A DNA stretch of 64,000 nucleotides from Eulemur rufifrons (GCF_041146395.1 NC_091002.1:7620501-7684500), one strand, 5' to 3'; shown: positions 36,251 through 49,468, counted from the first letter of the stretch. Numbers and translations: made by a program. The notes: a model not told the origin generated them from the sequence alone.

Positions 36251-36784
36251 GGCATTTCTCAGGTCACCTGGCTCAGGGCCACCTGGTGGTTGCCTCTGAG
36301 TCACAATGGCCAGTCTGTCCGTGACAAGCCACCCCAAGCCACCGAAGGTCAGCTGGAGGGGCTGCACTGCACGAGGGACATAGCGTCCGCCCTGGAGCCA
36401 GGCTGGGAGGGGTGCTGGGAGGAGGACGCTTCCTTCTCCTCCCTGTGTTTGGACTGACTGAGAAGTGAGATACAGGGACAGATGAGGACAAAGTAGTTTG
36501 TTGCTGATAAGGGTGGGTTTTGGAATGTGACCCCACCAAAGATGGGCTCAGCGGTAGCATGGCCCATCCACGGTGAATCTTCCCTCTGGGTGCTGGAATT
36601 GCTGGGCAGCCAGAGGCTCTCACCTGGGCTCACCCGGGCTCACCTGGCACCTGGGAAGAGCAGCCCAGGACGGTGTGATTGCTGGGGACAGGCAGTCTGC
36701 AAGGGAGAGCCCGAGGGCTAGGTGAGCCCAACAGGCCAGTTCTCCTTCCCAGGCAACAAGGGGTGCTTCAGAAAGGGTGGACTG

Positions 36785-36868
36785 GCCGCGCGCGGTGGCT
36801 CACGCCTGTAATCCTAGCACTCTGGGAGGCCGAGGCGGGAGGATCGCTCAAGGTCAGGAGTTCGAGAC
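36785..36868 (+). pseudogene. 3'-truncated, tail-less Alu retrocopy
   Basis: The element begins at the true Alu 5' end (GGCCGCGCGCGGTGGCTCAC) and stops after about 84 bp at GTTCGAGAC, with no A tail. A perfect 16-bp direct repeat, CAGAAAGGGTGGACTG, lies at 36769-36784 and 36869-36884. 5' completeness, 3' truncation and a long target-site duplication together define a tail-less retrocopy. Confidence 0.93.
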
Positions 36869-38397
36869 CAGAAAGGGTGGACTGCTCACCTGGGCAGGTG
36901 GGAATGCCAGGATGGGGAGTGGCTGTTCCCCTAACAGCAGTGACCACAGCTAGTTCCCGAGCCCCCTAAGCCTCACTTGTCTATTAGTGAAAAGAAAAGG
37001 GAGGTGCCCAGTCAGCCCGAGTGGAGAGACCACTGCCCCTCGCCCTGCGTGCAGAGAGACTGCCCTGGGTTGGCCTTGCCCACAGCCTCCTACAGGGAAG
37101 ACAGGGGGTACAGGCTCCAGATGTGCCCCTCACCCCCGACTCTGCACCACTCCGCAGCGCCAACGGCAGGGCAACAGCTCTGACGCCAGCACCCTGGGGT
37201 GCAAATTACACCCTCCCGCACTCCTGGGGGCTTCCTGGGCTCTGCAGGGCTGGTCTGCTCTGTCTGCAATGCTGCTTGACAGGCTGTCGAGGTGGGGCTG
37301 TTCCTTGTGGCACTTCTGTCCTCACTGGAGGGAAGGGGACAGAGCACACCTCCACCACTCTACTGACATCATCATTCTGAAGGCAGAGAGGTTGGACCTA
37401 CAGGGCTTGGCACAGGCCTGGGGCAGGTGCATGGGTGCTTTCTGGTTCCCGGCCTGGGGAAGCCCCTTCTCTTCCGAGTCCTCTGGACTGTGGCAGTGTA
37501 CCAGGAACACTGTGGTCACTGCCTAAAGTCTCCAGCCTTCCTGAACAACTGTATTCATTCACGTGTGCCAGGCCCTGAGCTGGGCTCAACTTACAATCTG
37601 ACAGTGAGGGACTCAGGAAAATGGGTGGAGAGCTAGGGGAGAAGCCATTGAACTCTCCTTGGCTTCTGGGGGAAATATCAGTGCTGGGAAGATGTCAGAA
37701 CTGCCCACAGCCAACAGAATCCGCTGCATAAATGTGACACAGAAGTGGGCTCTGTTTATCCTTGCACTTCTCCTTATGGCAGGACATACAGGCAGGACAG
37801 GGAGCCCAGGGGAGGCTGCCCAGGACCTGGACCAGCCCCAAGGTCGGGGTGGGCTGCAGCTGTCAGAGTGGCCAGGGTTGGAGGGAGAGGGTGCATGTTG
37901 GCCTAGGGTGGCCCATCCCCCGGATGCCCGGCTGGCTCCCTGGCACACTCGGCCTACTCCCCCTGTGCCTATCTGTGCCTGGTTTGAGCTGGCACTGCAG
38001 GGACTGAGTCTGGCAGGGTCTGAGCTGGGAGCCCAGGGCCAGTGCTGGTGATGCATGCCCAGGCCTAACACCGGAAAGCCTGATCCTGAACATCTGGAAG
38101 CCCTCAGGTGGCAGCCAGCCTGGGGTGGGAGCCTCCAAGCAACGTGGGTGGTGCTATTGTCATCTGTCATCAACCCTTTCATCAGGTCGTGTCTTGGTTC
38201 TCTGTGAGTCACTCAGTGCTGGCTAGGAGCTCGGATGCAGAGTTGAGCAGACCCAGTCTCTGTGCCCCAGTCTAGTTGGGGATGCAGCATCTGGAACCCA
38301 TGTGAGCCTGGAACCCTTTATTCATGCAGAGCTGTGTGCAAAGATGGTGCCGTACTGCGCTGGTGGCGGCACTTTACCTTGGGATCTAGTTATTCAC

Positions 38398-38773
38398 TGC
38401 CCATCTACTCACCCATCCATCCGTCCACCATCTATCCACCATCCATTCATTCATCCACCCATCCACCACCCAACTGCCCACCCACTTATCCATCCATCCA
38501 CTCACCGTCCATCCACCATCCATCCACCCACCCATCCATCCACCATCCATCCACCCACCCATCCATCCATCATCCATCCATCCATCCACCCACCATCCAC
38601 CCACCATCCATCCACTCACCCATCCACCCACCATCCATCCACTCACCCATCCACCCACCATCCATCCACCATCCATCCATCCACCCACCATCCACCCACC
38701 ATCCACACACCCATCCACCCACCCAACTGCCTACCCACTTATCCACCCATCCACCACCCACCGCCCATCCAAC
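38398..38773 (+). repeat. TCCA/CCAC tetranucleotide array 2
   Basis: About 375 bp of imperfect CCATCCATCCAC-type repeats. They are followed at 38774 by AGCCATTTACAGAGCAGCTG, the antisense start of an L2 3' end. The ORFs across it on both strands come from the repeat. Confidence 0.95.
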
Positions 38774-38960
38774 AGCCATTTACAGAGCAGCTGCTATGCT
38801 GTGGTGCAGGGGGACCAAGCAGCTACTCAGGACAGCCGCGGACTCTGCCCTCTGGCCTATGCTTCCTGGCAGAGGGAGGCAGTTATCAATAACACAATTC
38901 TTTTCAGACAGTGGTGAGTGTTGCAAAGGGAAGAAAATGGCCAGAATGATAGAGTTGCTG
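38774..38960 (-). mobile_element. L2 LINE 3' end, antisense, next to array 2
   Basis: CATTTACAGAGCAGCTGCTA corresponds to the antisense L2 3' terminus (ATTTATTGAGCACCTACTA in more typical copies). Degenerate L2-like sequence continues to about 38960. Confidence 0.55.
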
Positions 38961-40184
38961 AGGTTCCCAGGGGCCCAGCAAACAGCCCACTTTTCCATTC
39001 TGAGTCTTGAACCCATCAGGAAACAGGGCAGGAAGGCAGGTAGCTGGAAACCCCAAACCTCCTTTAGCAGGGCCAACTTCCTGTCAGGCACAGGAGGCTT
39101 TGTGACAGGGTGCAGGAGAATCGTAGGGGTCAGGAAAATGTTTACATTTCCTTTAAAGTCAGAATAAAACAAGATGAAGCTTGGATTATATTCATCTTTA
39201 TGACAATACAGTTGTAAAACATAATTTTTAATACTTTTGTGTAGGGGACGAGGCCTTGAGAGCTCACGGAGCCGGTCTGCCCACTCTTCCTGGCAGGGGT
39301 TGGTCAGAGGATGTGGCTTAGCTCAGGGCCAGGTGGGCCTTCTCCCGTGCTTCGGAGTGGGACCGCCACCTGACCCGAAACTGTGGCCCAGGGCAGGCCC
39401 CAGGGAGCCCCACTGCCCAGCAGACTCAGCCCACTGGGAAGGGAGCCAGCCATGCCCAGTGGGCCCTGCCCAGATTTGACACCCCTCCCTGCCTCGGGGG
39501 TTGGCAACAAATGGTGGGAGGGGGCAGGAGCCTGAGCAGTGGATTTTCTCCCCGTGGGAAGAGCCTCTGGAGTCAGGAGAAGAGTCCTCCACTGTCCCCA
39601 GCCTTTTGCTACCCGCCCCAGGCCTCCGCCATTATGCCTGCGGTCAGCTGGGGCCGCCCCTCGGGGGAGGAGCACAGTCCAAGCCCCCTTCGTGAGCCAC
39701 TGCTGAGACCACAGGGAAAGGTGGGTTCACCCCCAGATTAATGAGACCGGCCCCGCAGCCCCTTGGTGCTGAAGCTGATGAGCCTTCTGCGTGCTGTGCA
39801 CTCCGCCCTGTTCTGCTGTCCACGGGACGTTGGACAGGGGCTGAGCCGCAGCTTCAGGACTCCCCAGGAATAACACAGTGCCTCAGTGTGACACAGCTCT
39901 TCCATTATCACATTCTATGAGAGAAAAGTTCGTAGACCAAATCCCGTTGCAAATTACAGTTCAAAGAAGTTTAAGTGAAAATGCGTTTTCTGGCCCTTGT
40001 CGTTTAAAAGACAAAATCCAAAACTTTCAGGTGAACTCTCCAAATTATCGTATCCAATTTCCTCCCCCTAGTCACAGCCAAAGGGCTGTAGGCACTCGGG
40101 GAGCTGAGGGGCTGCACAGGTGCCCCACGGTCGTGGGCCCTTCTCTGCTACCGAGGCCCGGGCAGTTCACGTACATATGCATTC

Positions 40185-40465
40185 ATTTATTTAGACATGG
40201 TCTCATTCTGTCACCCAGGCTGGAGTGCAGTGGTGTGATCACAGCTCACCTCCAATTCTTGGGCTCAATCGATACTGCTGCCCCAGCCTCCTGAGTAGCT
40301 GAGGCTACAGGTGTGCGCCACCACACCTGACTAATTTTTTGTAGAGACAGAGTCTCACTATGTTGTCCAGGCTGGTCTGGAACTCCTGGCCTCAAGTGAC
40401 CCTCCTGCCTCTGCCTCTCAAAGCGCTGGGACTAAGGCGTGAGTGAGCCACTGGGCCTGGCTGGC
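40185..40465 (-). mobile_element. Older Alu, antisense
   Basis: TCTGTCACCCAGGCTGGAGT near 40207 through GTGAGCCACTGGGCCTGGCT near 40443 covers both arms. It is diverged and has no clear target-site duplication. Confidence 0.9.
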
Positions 40466-41654
40466 TCGTTTTTAAAATCTCCCCTTTGTCTCGAATAGAC
40501 AAATTATAGAAACTAGACACACGAGACTACACACACATAAACCATATGCACACACACATAAGTGAGATGGGTGGAGATAAATATTAATTTTGCTAAAAGA
40601 ATCTCAGCAAGGAAAACCCAGAAACAGCGAATATGGTACTGTCAGGGCAGGGCAGGGAGGAGTAAGAATTCTTACTATCTTTTTAATGCTGTTTTGACTT
40701 TTGACCCATGTAAGTGTTTTTCATATTCAGAGAATAAATTAAATCAACAAGGAGGAAGAATTGTAACACTGAATTTAAACAGAAATCAATGAACCTAGGG
40801 CAAGACAATCTCATATTTGCTCACACAGCTGTGAGCTGCATGAAGGCAGGGACCATTCCGGTCTCACACTTTTTAAAAATAAATAATAATAAAGAAATCA
40901 ATGAACCTAAATAAATGGTTAACAAAACTAGGCGGAAAAAAGGATCTAATAGGTTTTGAACATGAGTCTCTAGCCGTAAGGAGATGTCCAGCTTTATTTT
41001 ACAGGCTGACTGCTGGTAGCAGCGGTGCTGGTGCCACCACGCAGAAACGTCTTGCGCGTGTTAGGCTGTCGCGTGAGAGAGGGCAGTGATGTTCTTGGGA
41101 GGTGGGAGACTCGGATGCGGAAGGCGTGGGGTGAAGAGGGGCCTGGGGGCTTGTGTTTGAATTGGAAGCGGCAGCAAGAGCTCATGACTCAAAAATCCAT
41201 TTTCTAGCTACAACCACTGAAAGGAGCTAAAAGCAATGCTAGCCCAACACAGAGCACACCAGCGATGCGGGAGCTGTACCCTGCTGCCGGCTGGCATTCC
41301 CGGAGAAAGGCTGATTCCAGACCGGGCCCAGGAAGGTACTCGGGAGGCTGGGCCCGGGGTGTTGAGCCAGAAAGCACAGAAGTGCCAAGGACTGCGGGAC
41401 CCGTCAGGAGGACACAGGCTGAGCTGAGGGGCTCCCCGTGGCCAAATCCGGGGCTGTGCTGCAGAACACCAAGTGCAATGACGGCCATGTGGCTCCTGAG
41501 TGCACGGACGGGCTGGAGAAGGGAGGGCGTCGGCACAGAGCAGCGCAGCTAGGAACTGTGGAAGAGGCGATGGTTTGGAAAAGCCGGTTTATGCAACCCC
41601 CACGTGATGACTGACACACTCGGGTGGGATCGGCAGTGGGTGTGGACGTTCGTG

Positions 41655-42115
41655 AATAATGCCCCAAATGTGTCCCTGTGCTTATCCCTAGACCTGCATT
41701 CGTACGTCACCGCATTCGACAAAGGGACTTTGCAGGTGTGATTAAGTCAAGGATCGTGATGTGGTTGCCCGGTGGGCCCGACACAATCTTACGAGCCAGA
41801 GAGGGGAGGTGATGGTGGAGGCAGAGATGGGAGGGGTGGGCTTGGGAAACAGGGAAGGGCCAGGCATGCACCAGGAGTTCGGAAGCCGAGGGAGGCTGGA
41901 AAGGGGAGGTGATTCTCGGACAGCTGAGGGAGGCTGGAAAGGGGAGGTGATTCTCCTGCAGCCTCCGGCGGAGCCAGCCCGCCGAACGCTCCACCTGAGC
42001 CCAGCATGACCCACTGTAGGCTGCTGATCTGCAGAACTGTCAGAGAATAGGTTTGTGCTGTTTAAGCCACTAAATCCGAGGTAATTTGTTATAGCAGCAA
42101 CATGAAACTAATTGA
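41655..42115 (+). mobile_element. MaLR/MLT1-like solo LTR
   Basis: AAAGGGACTTTGCAGGTGTG at 41720-41739 and GCTGTTTAAGCCACTAAATC at 42057-42076, followed by AATTTGTTATAGCAGCAACA, match an MLT1-type LTR from its middle to its end. An internal 30-bp segment is duplicated (41888-41917 and 41926-41955). Confidence 0.75.
41888..41955 (+). repeat. 30-bp segmental duplication within the LTR
   Basis: The segment beginning GAGGGAGGCTGGAAAGGGGA and ending GATTCTC occurs twice with a 38-bp period and no mismatch. Confidence 0.95.
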
Positions 42116-43509
42116 GGTGCTAATTCCACTGTTAAAGGTGGTTGGGGAACAGGATACTTCCTGTCCTAGGGCCGTTAATTTCAAAGGGGAAACTCTAGAT
42201 AGGCACATCTGGGGGCAGCCCCCACCCAAGCGACTGGCTGTTGCCTCCCTGGTAAAGGGACAGGCTGACGTCATGTGTCCCTGACGTGATGGGCTGAGAA
42301 GGACACAGTGTGTCTTCCACATGTTTGACCTGAATTTCCCGTTAGGCCAGTCCAGACTGTGGTACACCCTGCAGAAAACTGGCCTGACCCCTTCAAAACT
42401 GCCGATGTCATTAAAGGAAAAAGAACTGGTCTAGTGTGAAAGGCACAAAAGAGCCCTGTGGACCCTACAATGTGCCATGTGAGCTCCTGGATCCCACATG
42501 TAATAAACACATATAAATGGCTGGAAAGGACGTTTTTGGACTTTCGGGGAAATTTGAATGTTGGCTGTGATTAGTTCCGTGAGTGCGTCTACACAGTGGG
42601 GCATGAGGCCAGAGTATGTCTGTATTCATGTATTGTTCTTGCAACATTTCTCTGACTGTAAATGTTTACAAATCAGTGTTTGAATGTTTCTCAAGTAGAA
42701 CGTTGGGAATCTCCTGCCCCAGGCTCTAGGCCCCAGGGCTGGCCTGGTCCAACGGGTGCCACCCCAGGGCCAAGGACTGCAGACTCCAAGTTCCTCGGGG
42801 ACGCTGCCCTGTCTGGCCTGAGCTGTCTGGTCCCCTCCTTCTTTGCCTGGCCTGAGCCTTGGGTGACTGAGAAGGAGCCTCTGAACCTGTCCCCCCTGAG
42901 CCTGGGGGGCTGTACGGACCACAGTGGCTCCAGAGGGGTCCTGAGGGGCTGGGACATGCACCCGAGCTCCCAAACAGCTGCAGTGGGTGGAGGGTGAGAG
43001 GACCCCCCTGTCCGGGGGTCCTGTGCTCACCTCACCCTGCTGCAGTCGAGGCTGGCAGCAGCCAGAGCTGGGGCCCTGTGGGTCCCAGGGAAAACCACCC
43101 CCTGGGAAGAAGGGCAGTGCCACCCGAGGGCCTCCCCCGGCGTGTGCCCTGCCTGTGTCCCCTCCCAGGAGCAGAAGCCCCCTTCTGAGGGTGCAGTCTG
43201 CGAGCTGGGCTGAGAGGGGTCTGTCCCCTCTGCCTGCGGTTCCCATGACCAGGTGATTTTTCTTCCTCACTTTCGCTCAGAAGTAGGGGATGAAAAGTCA
43301 CTGCTCTGTCTGTTTTGTGATTTAGAAAGCCTAGCTGGGTGACAAATGGAGGCATGCTGATGTCACCGTCGGTGCACGTGGAGAAGGAGCAGGCCAGTGC
43401 AGCTCGTCCTGCAGGCGTGGAGCGGGCAGCCTCTGCAGCCCTGGTGGGCCAGGCTCTGGCATTCAGCCTACACCTCCAGGGCACACAGAGGTCAGAGCTA
43501 GTTATTTAA

Positions 43510-43965
43510 CAGCTCCGGCTGCATACAAGGCCCGACAGCTTAGTGGCTTAAAACACCAGTTCTTGTTTAGCTCACGTGCTTTGGATCAGGTGAGTGGCTT
43601 CTCTGGTCTGAGCTGGCTGGTGGGCTCTGTGGCCCGCTGGGAGCCTGGCTGCTGCTGGGTTTTCTAGCTGGCTGTTGTGGGGCGTGATGTCAGTCAGAGA
43701 GATGGGACAACCTGGCCCGTGTCACCTCCCAGAGGCCAGCCCTGGCACCTTCGCAGGCAGGTGTTGCAGGCTTCCCGCTGGCAAGGGGCAGCCAGCACCG
43801 AGACACGGGAGCATCTCAAGCCTTTGTGGGCATCGCAATGGCAATGCCTCCCGGGTAAAGCGGGCCACACGGCCAGCTTCTCTCAGGGGGTGGAGAAAGA
43901 TACTCTGGTTCCCAGGGGGCAGCAGCCGAGCCCTGTGGCAAAGGGTGTGCGAACGGCATTCGGTG
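43510..43965. other. Unclassified degenerate interspersed repeat
   Basis: CAGCTTAGTGGCTTAAAACA near 43538 is wording shared by several old mammalian repeats. No ORF or RNA gene is supported. I cannot assign a family. Confidence 0.3.
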
Positions 43966-44304
43966 TAGGGGCTTTGTGGCCATTTCTGCCACTTAGCACA
44001 AATTCCATTCGCTCACCAGTGAAGGCTCTGGGCACGGGAATATGCCCCTGGGGAGACCATCCAACGTCACCTATCTGCAGGTCACAGACTCGCCTTGTGG
44101 CCCTCCAGCTACAGAGGATGTAGTTAGGTGACCAGGGGCCAGGCCGTGGTCCACTGCCATGGATGTTCCAGCCCTGCGGACACCAAGGCAGGCCTGTCCC
44201 TGGGATGCACGGAACCTTCTGACGGTCACCCCGAAACTCACCCAAACCTCCTTAGATGCCGGGGCGTGGGGTCTTCACCTTGTCAACTCACAAGCTTTGA
44301 CTGG

Positions 44305-44400
44305 GGGACTTTGTGTCCTGCGTGCTTAGACAGTGCCTAGACACCATAAGGCCCAGTGAACATTTGGTGAATGAGCAAGTGGGTGAATGAATGAGCGAAA
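44305..44400 (+). mobile_element. L2 LINE 3' end with short TGAA tail
   Basis: GACTTTGTGTCCTGCGTGCT and AACATTTGGTGAATGAGC are followed by GGGTGAATGAATGAGCG. This is an unexpanded form of the tail that has become long arrays elsewhere in the window. Confidence 0.75.
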
Positions 44401-45689
44401 ATGCTAGAGAGTGATGGGCAGAGAGAGAGAGTGGCTGGGGAGGGTTGTCTGAGGAGGGTGTGTTAAACTCGAGCATTCCTGAAGCTTGAGACTGGGCTGA
44501 GAGGGGCCACGTGAGTGTGTGCAAAGGCCCTGTGGTAGGAACGTGCTTGGCGTGTTGTGGGACAGAAGGCAGGCCCAGCAGGCTGGACGTGAGGCGGGGG
44601 TGAGGGTGGTCTGCGGGAAGGGCCAGGAGGTCAGGGAGCCCACGGTGGGGCCTGGGCACAGTTGGGGGGAAGCGTCGGCGGCCTGAGAGGCACGGAGCGC
44701 CAAGCTGAGCAGTGACGCAGTGGTGTTTACTGCCACTCCACAAACATGACCCGAAAGGAAGGAGTGAGGCCTGGTGGATTCTGGTGGCTACGCTCATGGC
44801 CCTACATGTTTCTGTCAGTCCTCCTGGTCCCCCAAGTCCCACAGGGGCACATAGAGCAGGTCTGTGTCACAGCCGAGCACCTCCGAGTTGAGCAAGCCCC
44901 TAATCTTACAAAGGTACCCTGGTGGTCCTGCCCAACCTTCGCCTGGAAGGTGGGCCGGGGTCTGCTGGGGAGAGGGGCAGGGCCTGCAGGTTTGCCCTGG
45001 GATGTAAGCGGATCTACGCAGAAGGAGGGGGTCTCCGCTCTCCTCTGGGGGTCTCTGGCTTGCAAGCTGTCTCCTGCAAAGAATTGCCTCCCGGCATGAG
45101 GCAGCTGGCAGGTGGTGGGAGACGGCACGGAGGCTTCCGGTCTCCAGGCAGCTGTGCAGCCTGCCAGTCCGCGGTGTCAGTCCAGGTTCAATGCGGGAAC
45201 CACCCTGGGTGTTTCCAGGAGAGACGGTGCATGCAGGGAGCAGCTGCTCAGAGACCTGTTGAAAGGGTGTTGAAAGGGTGCCCCAATCCCTGCTCTGTCC
45301 ACCACGTGTGGCTCCCGGCAAGTGCAGCCTGCTGGTCTACCACAGCCCTGGACTAGGGAGTCCCTGCCACGTGTTGTCAGCACCAGCCGTGGGGTCCTTT
45401 ATACACTTCTGTGACGCTGCTTCCCTTCTGATGCTACCAGGAAAATCACAGGGAGGGGCCTCACCAGGTGGGCCTCCACCATCAGACACAAGCGTCTGTG
45501 GTCAGTGCTGTCCGCCCAGAATCCTCCAGGGATTGGCCAAGGGTCCCAGGGGGGCCAGTCTGTCAGATGGCCCGGACCTGAGGGTGGGGGCCCCCGGCGG
45601 TGGGGACCCTCAGAAGGAGGGCAGGGCCTGGAGGGGCCTGGGGTGCTGGAGGGGGCCCTGTGGCTGTGGGTGCCAAGGTGGATGGGCGT

Positions 45690-45755
45690 CTCCACACTGC
45701 TGTGGGACCCTGGGCCTCGGCTTCCCCATCAGTGAAAGGAAGAGACAGGTCTGGC
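45690..45755 (+). mobile_element. MIR fragment
   Basis: GGGCCTCGGCTTCCCCATCA at 45711-45730 followed by GTGAAAGGAAGAG is the MIR 3' core. Confidence 0.6.
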
Positions 45756-45854
45756 GGCCCAAGACCCCTCCCAGGCCTGAAACGCACATCAGGCCATGTG
45801 GGCCTGGGCCGTGGGGGGAGATGGAGGCTCACAGCCACAGGTTCTGCCCCTCTG

Positions 45855-45960
45855 CTCTGCTCATTCATTCATTTGTTCATTCAGTCACCCCTCCCGAGCC
45901 CCTCCTTGTGGCAGCCTTTGGGGACGCCATCAGGACACGGATGGGCATGAGCCTTTGGTG
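45855..45960 (-). mobile_element. L2 LINE 3' end, antisense, with short TTCA tail
   Basis: CTCATTCATTCATTTGTTCA followed by CACCCCTCCCGAGCCCCTCC is the antisense L2 3' terminus with an unexpanded tetranucleotide tail. Confidence 0.65.
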
Positions 45961-47254
45961 GGACCTGGCTTCTGGTCTCAGCCCTGCCCTGCCCTGGGGC
46001 CCTGGAGGACCCGAGGCCGCTTGTTTCCTAGTCTGTAACCGCACCCCAGGCTCTGTGCTTGCCCAACCTGTTGCGGGCCTTGTGAGGCCGAGACCAGGCT
46101 GGGAGGAAGGCCCAGGACGCTGCTCCCTGCCTCAGTCATCTCCACGTGGCTCCCTGACTCGTTCTTGATTTACAGCCCAAGGGCAGAGGGGGGCGCCAGA
46201 GAGCACGCAGAGGCTGTCCTGGGCTCGTCTCTGGTCTCCAGCGAGGCCACAGCAGGAGCGTCTGCCCAAAGGCTCTCTGGATTGGCGCTGCAGGATCAGC
46301 GATCGTTGGGCTGTGTGGAGCCTGGCCAGGGTCACCCGTAGCCGCTTGGTCCCCAGCACGCTAACCAGGGAGCGTCACCAGGCTGGTCCCTGCCCAGAGA
46401 AGAACAGATGTGTCTCACTGCCCCAGGGGCACGGCTGGGCCCTGAGGGAGGGGAGGTCTGGTGTCTGCTCCCTGTCCCCTCCTGAGACTAAGGAGCCCGC
46501 TGGTGCTTCCTAAGGGGAGCCTCATTAAGGGCTCCAGTGGGCCCTGTCCTCACCATGCAGGCAGAGGCGACTCTGTGTCCTGTAACGTGGGCCCACCCAG
46601 CTCCCCGGGTGATACTGGACCAGGCCCTGTTCAGCCGGTGGACCCAGCACAGCCTCTGGAGGCCCTGGGTCCCTGTGCCCCCAGCACTCTGCTTCAGGCC
46701 CATACATGCCTGCGGGGGCCTTAGGGCCCCCTTGAGGGACACCCATCTGTCCCCTCATTGAGATATAGTCACAGGAGACTGGCAGAGGGAGACAGCTGCT
46801 GAGACACGTGGGGCTGGAGGACTTGGCTTCCACAAGCAGCTCCTCCTGGTCTCCCCGCATCCCCCTCACTCAGCCCTGCCTCGCAGAGCCCCATCAGCTG
46901 GGCACATGCTGGACAGCAGCCAGAGCCACCTCTCTGGAGCTGCCAGGTCTGAAAGGGGCCTGGGCAGGCTCAGCTCCCCCTACCCCAAACTCAGTCCAGG
47001 AGGCAGAGAGTGGGGGCGAGAGGCTGGGGATCCCACGACTGGCAGTAGGAGTCAGGCAGTGAGGGGGTCCACTAAACTGGCTTGGGCCATCTTCCCTTGG
47101 CAGCCATGCCAAGGCCTGCTCAGGATCCTCCCACACACTAGAAAGTGGCCAGAGATCCTGATAACTCAGGCCGTTGCCCGGTGTCTCTCCAGCTGTGGGC
47201 ACCTTTGCTTGCTGGGCTCCAGCCACCCTTCCTTAGAACTCTAAGGAACTCCAA

Positions 47255-47440
47255 CTTGGCTTGCCTCGAGGCCTTCCGTGATGCTGCTCCCTCTCTTGCA
47301 ATGCTTCTCCCCCAGGTCTTTGCTTGGCTGGCTCCCTTCACTCTTCAGGTGTTGGTGGCAACATCACCTCCTCCAGGATGCCCTCCCCAATTGCCTCCCC
47401 CCTTGACAAGGCAGCAGCTGCTTCTGTCCATTTTCCCATC
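47255..47440 (+). mobile_element. L2 LINE 3' region
   Basis: TTGCAATGCTTCTCCCCCAG, CTTGGCTGGCTCCCTTCACT and GGCAACATCACCTCCTCCAG match successive parts of the L2 3' region in the sense direction. Confidence 0.7.
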
Positions 47441-48254
47441 AGAAAGATCGAGATGCCTGCATGAGTGTCAGATTCACAGAACCTCAGAATTGGGTGAGAA
47501 CTTGCAGACCTCAAGGCCCTGGCCTCTGCCTGGTGGTCACATGGCTTTTATACTCCCAGGGACAGGCTGCTCCCCAGCTCATGCAGCAGTAGGTCCTGGG
47601 GCCAGCGTCTCCGTCGGGCAGCTTCCCCCAGGGCCCTCCTTCTGCTCTCAGGCCCCCAGAATGGTCTGCTCGCTTCTCTGATTACTGGCATTACCCAGCT
47701 CCTTTTGCTGTGTCCCCTGGGTTCCCAACTCCTCTGAGACAGGACCCTGTTCAGGCTGGACTGCCTCAAGGGACCCACATCAGTCTATTTGTGGCAGAAA
47801 AGGTTAGCAGGCTCTTGGGAAATGTCAGGAGATAAGTCAGAGCTGGCCAGAGGAGAGGCCCAGTGACGCTGTGTCATTTTACGAGTCTCTTTCCTTAATC
47901 AGTGGAAGAGAAAAATAAGCAATGAAGGATTTTCCATGTAACCACCAGTGGGGCACAGCGTTCTCTCCTTGCTTGAGCTTACCCCGAGAGGATGGGTCTG
48001 ACTCAAGCCTGAGAACCCTGGCCTCAAACGGTGGGCCCGAGTGCTCTGGAGTGTGACTCCCAGGCACCTGGGCTTGGGCTGGACCACTGAGGTGGGCACA
48101 GCTAGTTCAGTCCATCTACTCCTGCACACTCATGGAGCAGATGGGGAACTGAGCCCAGAGAGGCAAGTTAGGCGCGTATCTGTGGAACCTGGGCCTCTGA
48201 GAGAGCTCTCAGAGAGATACTAGTCTTCTAAACTGGAAGTGTATATATTCATTC

Positions 48255-49468
48255 CTTCACCATCCACCCACCCACCCACCTATTCATCTATCCACCCATC
48301 CATCCATCTATCTACCCATCTATCCATCCACCCATGCACCCATCCACAAACCTATTCACCCATCCATCTACCCACGCATCCACTCATCCATCCATCCACT
48401 CATCCACCCATCCTCCCATCCACCCATCCACCCACCTATCCACCCATCCACCCATCTACCCATCCACCCACCTATCCACCCATCCATACATCTCCCTATC
48501 CATCCATACACCCACCTATCTGTCCATCTATCCATCCATCCATCTACCTAACCACCTATCCACCCATCCATCCATCCATCCATCCACCTATCCACCCACC
48601 TATCCACCCCTCCACCCACTCATCCACCCCTCCACCCACTCATCTACCCATCCACCCACCCATCCACCCATCCATCCACTCATCCACCCCTCCATATATC
48701 CATCCATCCATCCACCCATCCATACTTCCATCTATCCATCCTCTCATCTATCTACCCATCTATCCATCCATCCACCCATCCACCTATCCACCCATCCACT
48801 TATCCATTCTCCCATCCACCCATCCATCAATCTCCATCCATCCATATATCCATCCATCCATCCACCCATCCATCTATCCATCTACTTATCTATCCACCCA
48901 TCCATCTGTCCAACCACCCATCCACCCACCCATCAACCCATCCATCCACTCATGCACCTGTCCATCTATCCATCCATTCATCCAACCACCCATCCACCAA
49001 CCCATCAACCCATCCATCCACTCATCCCCCGTCCATCTATCCATCCATTCATCCATCCACCCATCCATCCATCATCCATCCACCCATCCATCCATCCACC
49101 CACCCATCCATCCACCCACCATCCACCCATCCACCCACCATCCACCCATCCACCCATCTATCTATCCATCTATCCATCCACCCATCCATCTATCCACCTA
49201 TCCATCTATCCATCCACCCATCCGTCCATCCATCCATCCACCCACCCATCAATCCATCCATCCACCCACCCATCCACCCATCTACCCATCCATCCATCCA
49301 CACATACATCCATCCACCTATCCACCCACTCATCCATCCATCCATCCATCCACCCATCCGCCCATCAATCCACCCATCCATCCATCCATCTATCCACCCA
49401 TCCCTCTATCCATCCATCCAACCATATATCTATCCATCTGGCTATCCATCCATCCATCCATCAACCCA
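48255..49468 (+). repeat. TCCA/CCCA minisatellite array 3 (1.2 kb)
   Basis: About 1.2 kb of imperfect CATCCATCCACC-type repeats, with ATCTATCC variants. It is the longest tandem array in the window. Its 3' edge runs into AATAAATATTTATTAAAGAA (49469 on), the antisense L2 3' terminus. Repeat units rarely give stop codons, so two overlapping plus-strand ORFs of more than 400 codons arise (48239-49483, 48334-49641). They are not genes. Confidence 0.97.

Noticed and set aside
38262..39167. 301-codon plus-strand ORF over array 2
   Set aside because: Its central part is TCCA repeat and the flanks are L2-like. There is no recognisable protein outside the repeat.
42626..43270. 214-codon minus-strand ORF
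   Set aside because: Open frame in GC-rich DNA with overlapping open frames on both strands. It has no domain, no exon signals and no resemblance to a known protein.
45278..46168. 296-codon plus-strand ORF
   Set aside because: It crosses MIR and L2 remnants in GC-rich DNA, several other frames are also open, and no known family is seen.
48255..49468. CRISPR-like repeat array
   Set aside because: The repeats are 4-bp based and contiguous with no unique spacers, and the genome is a primate.
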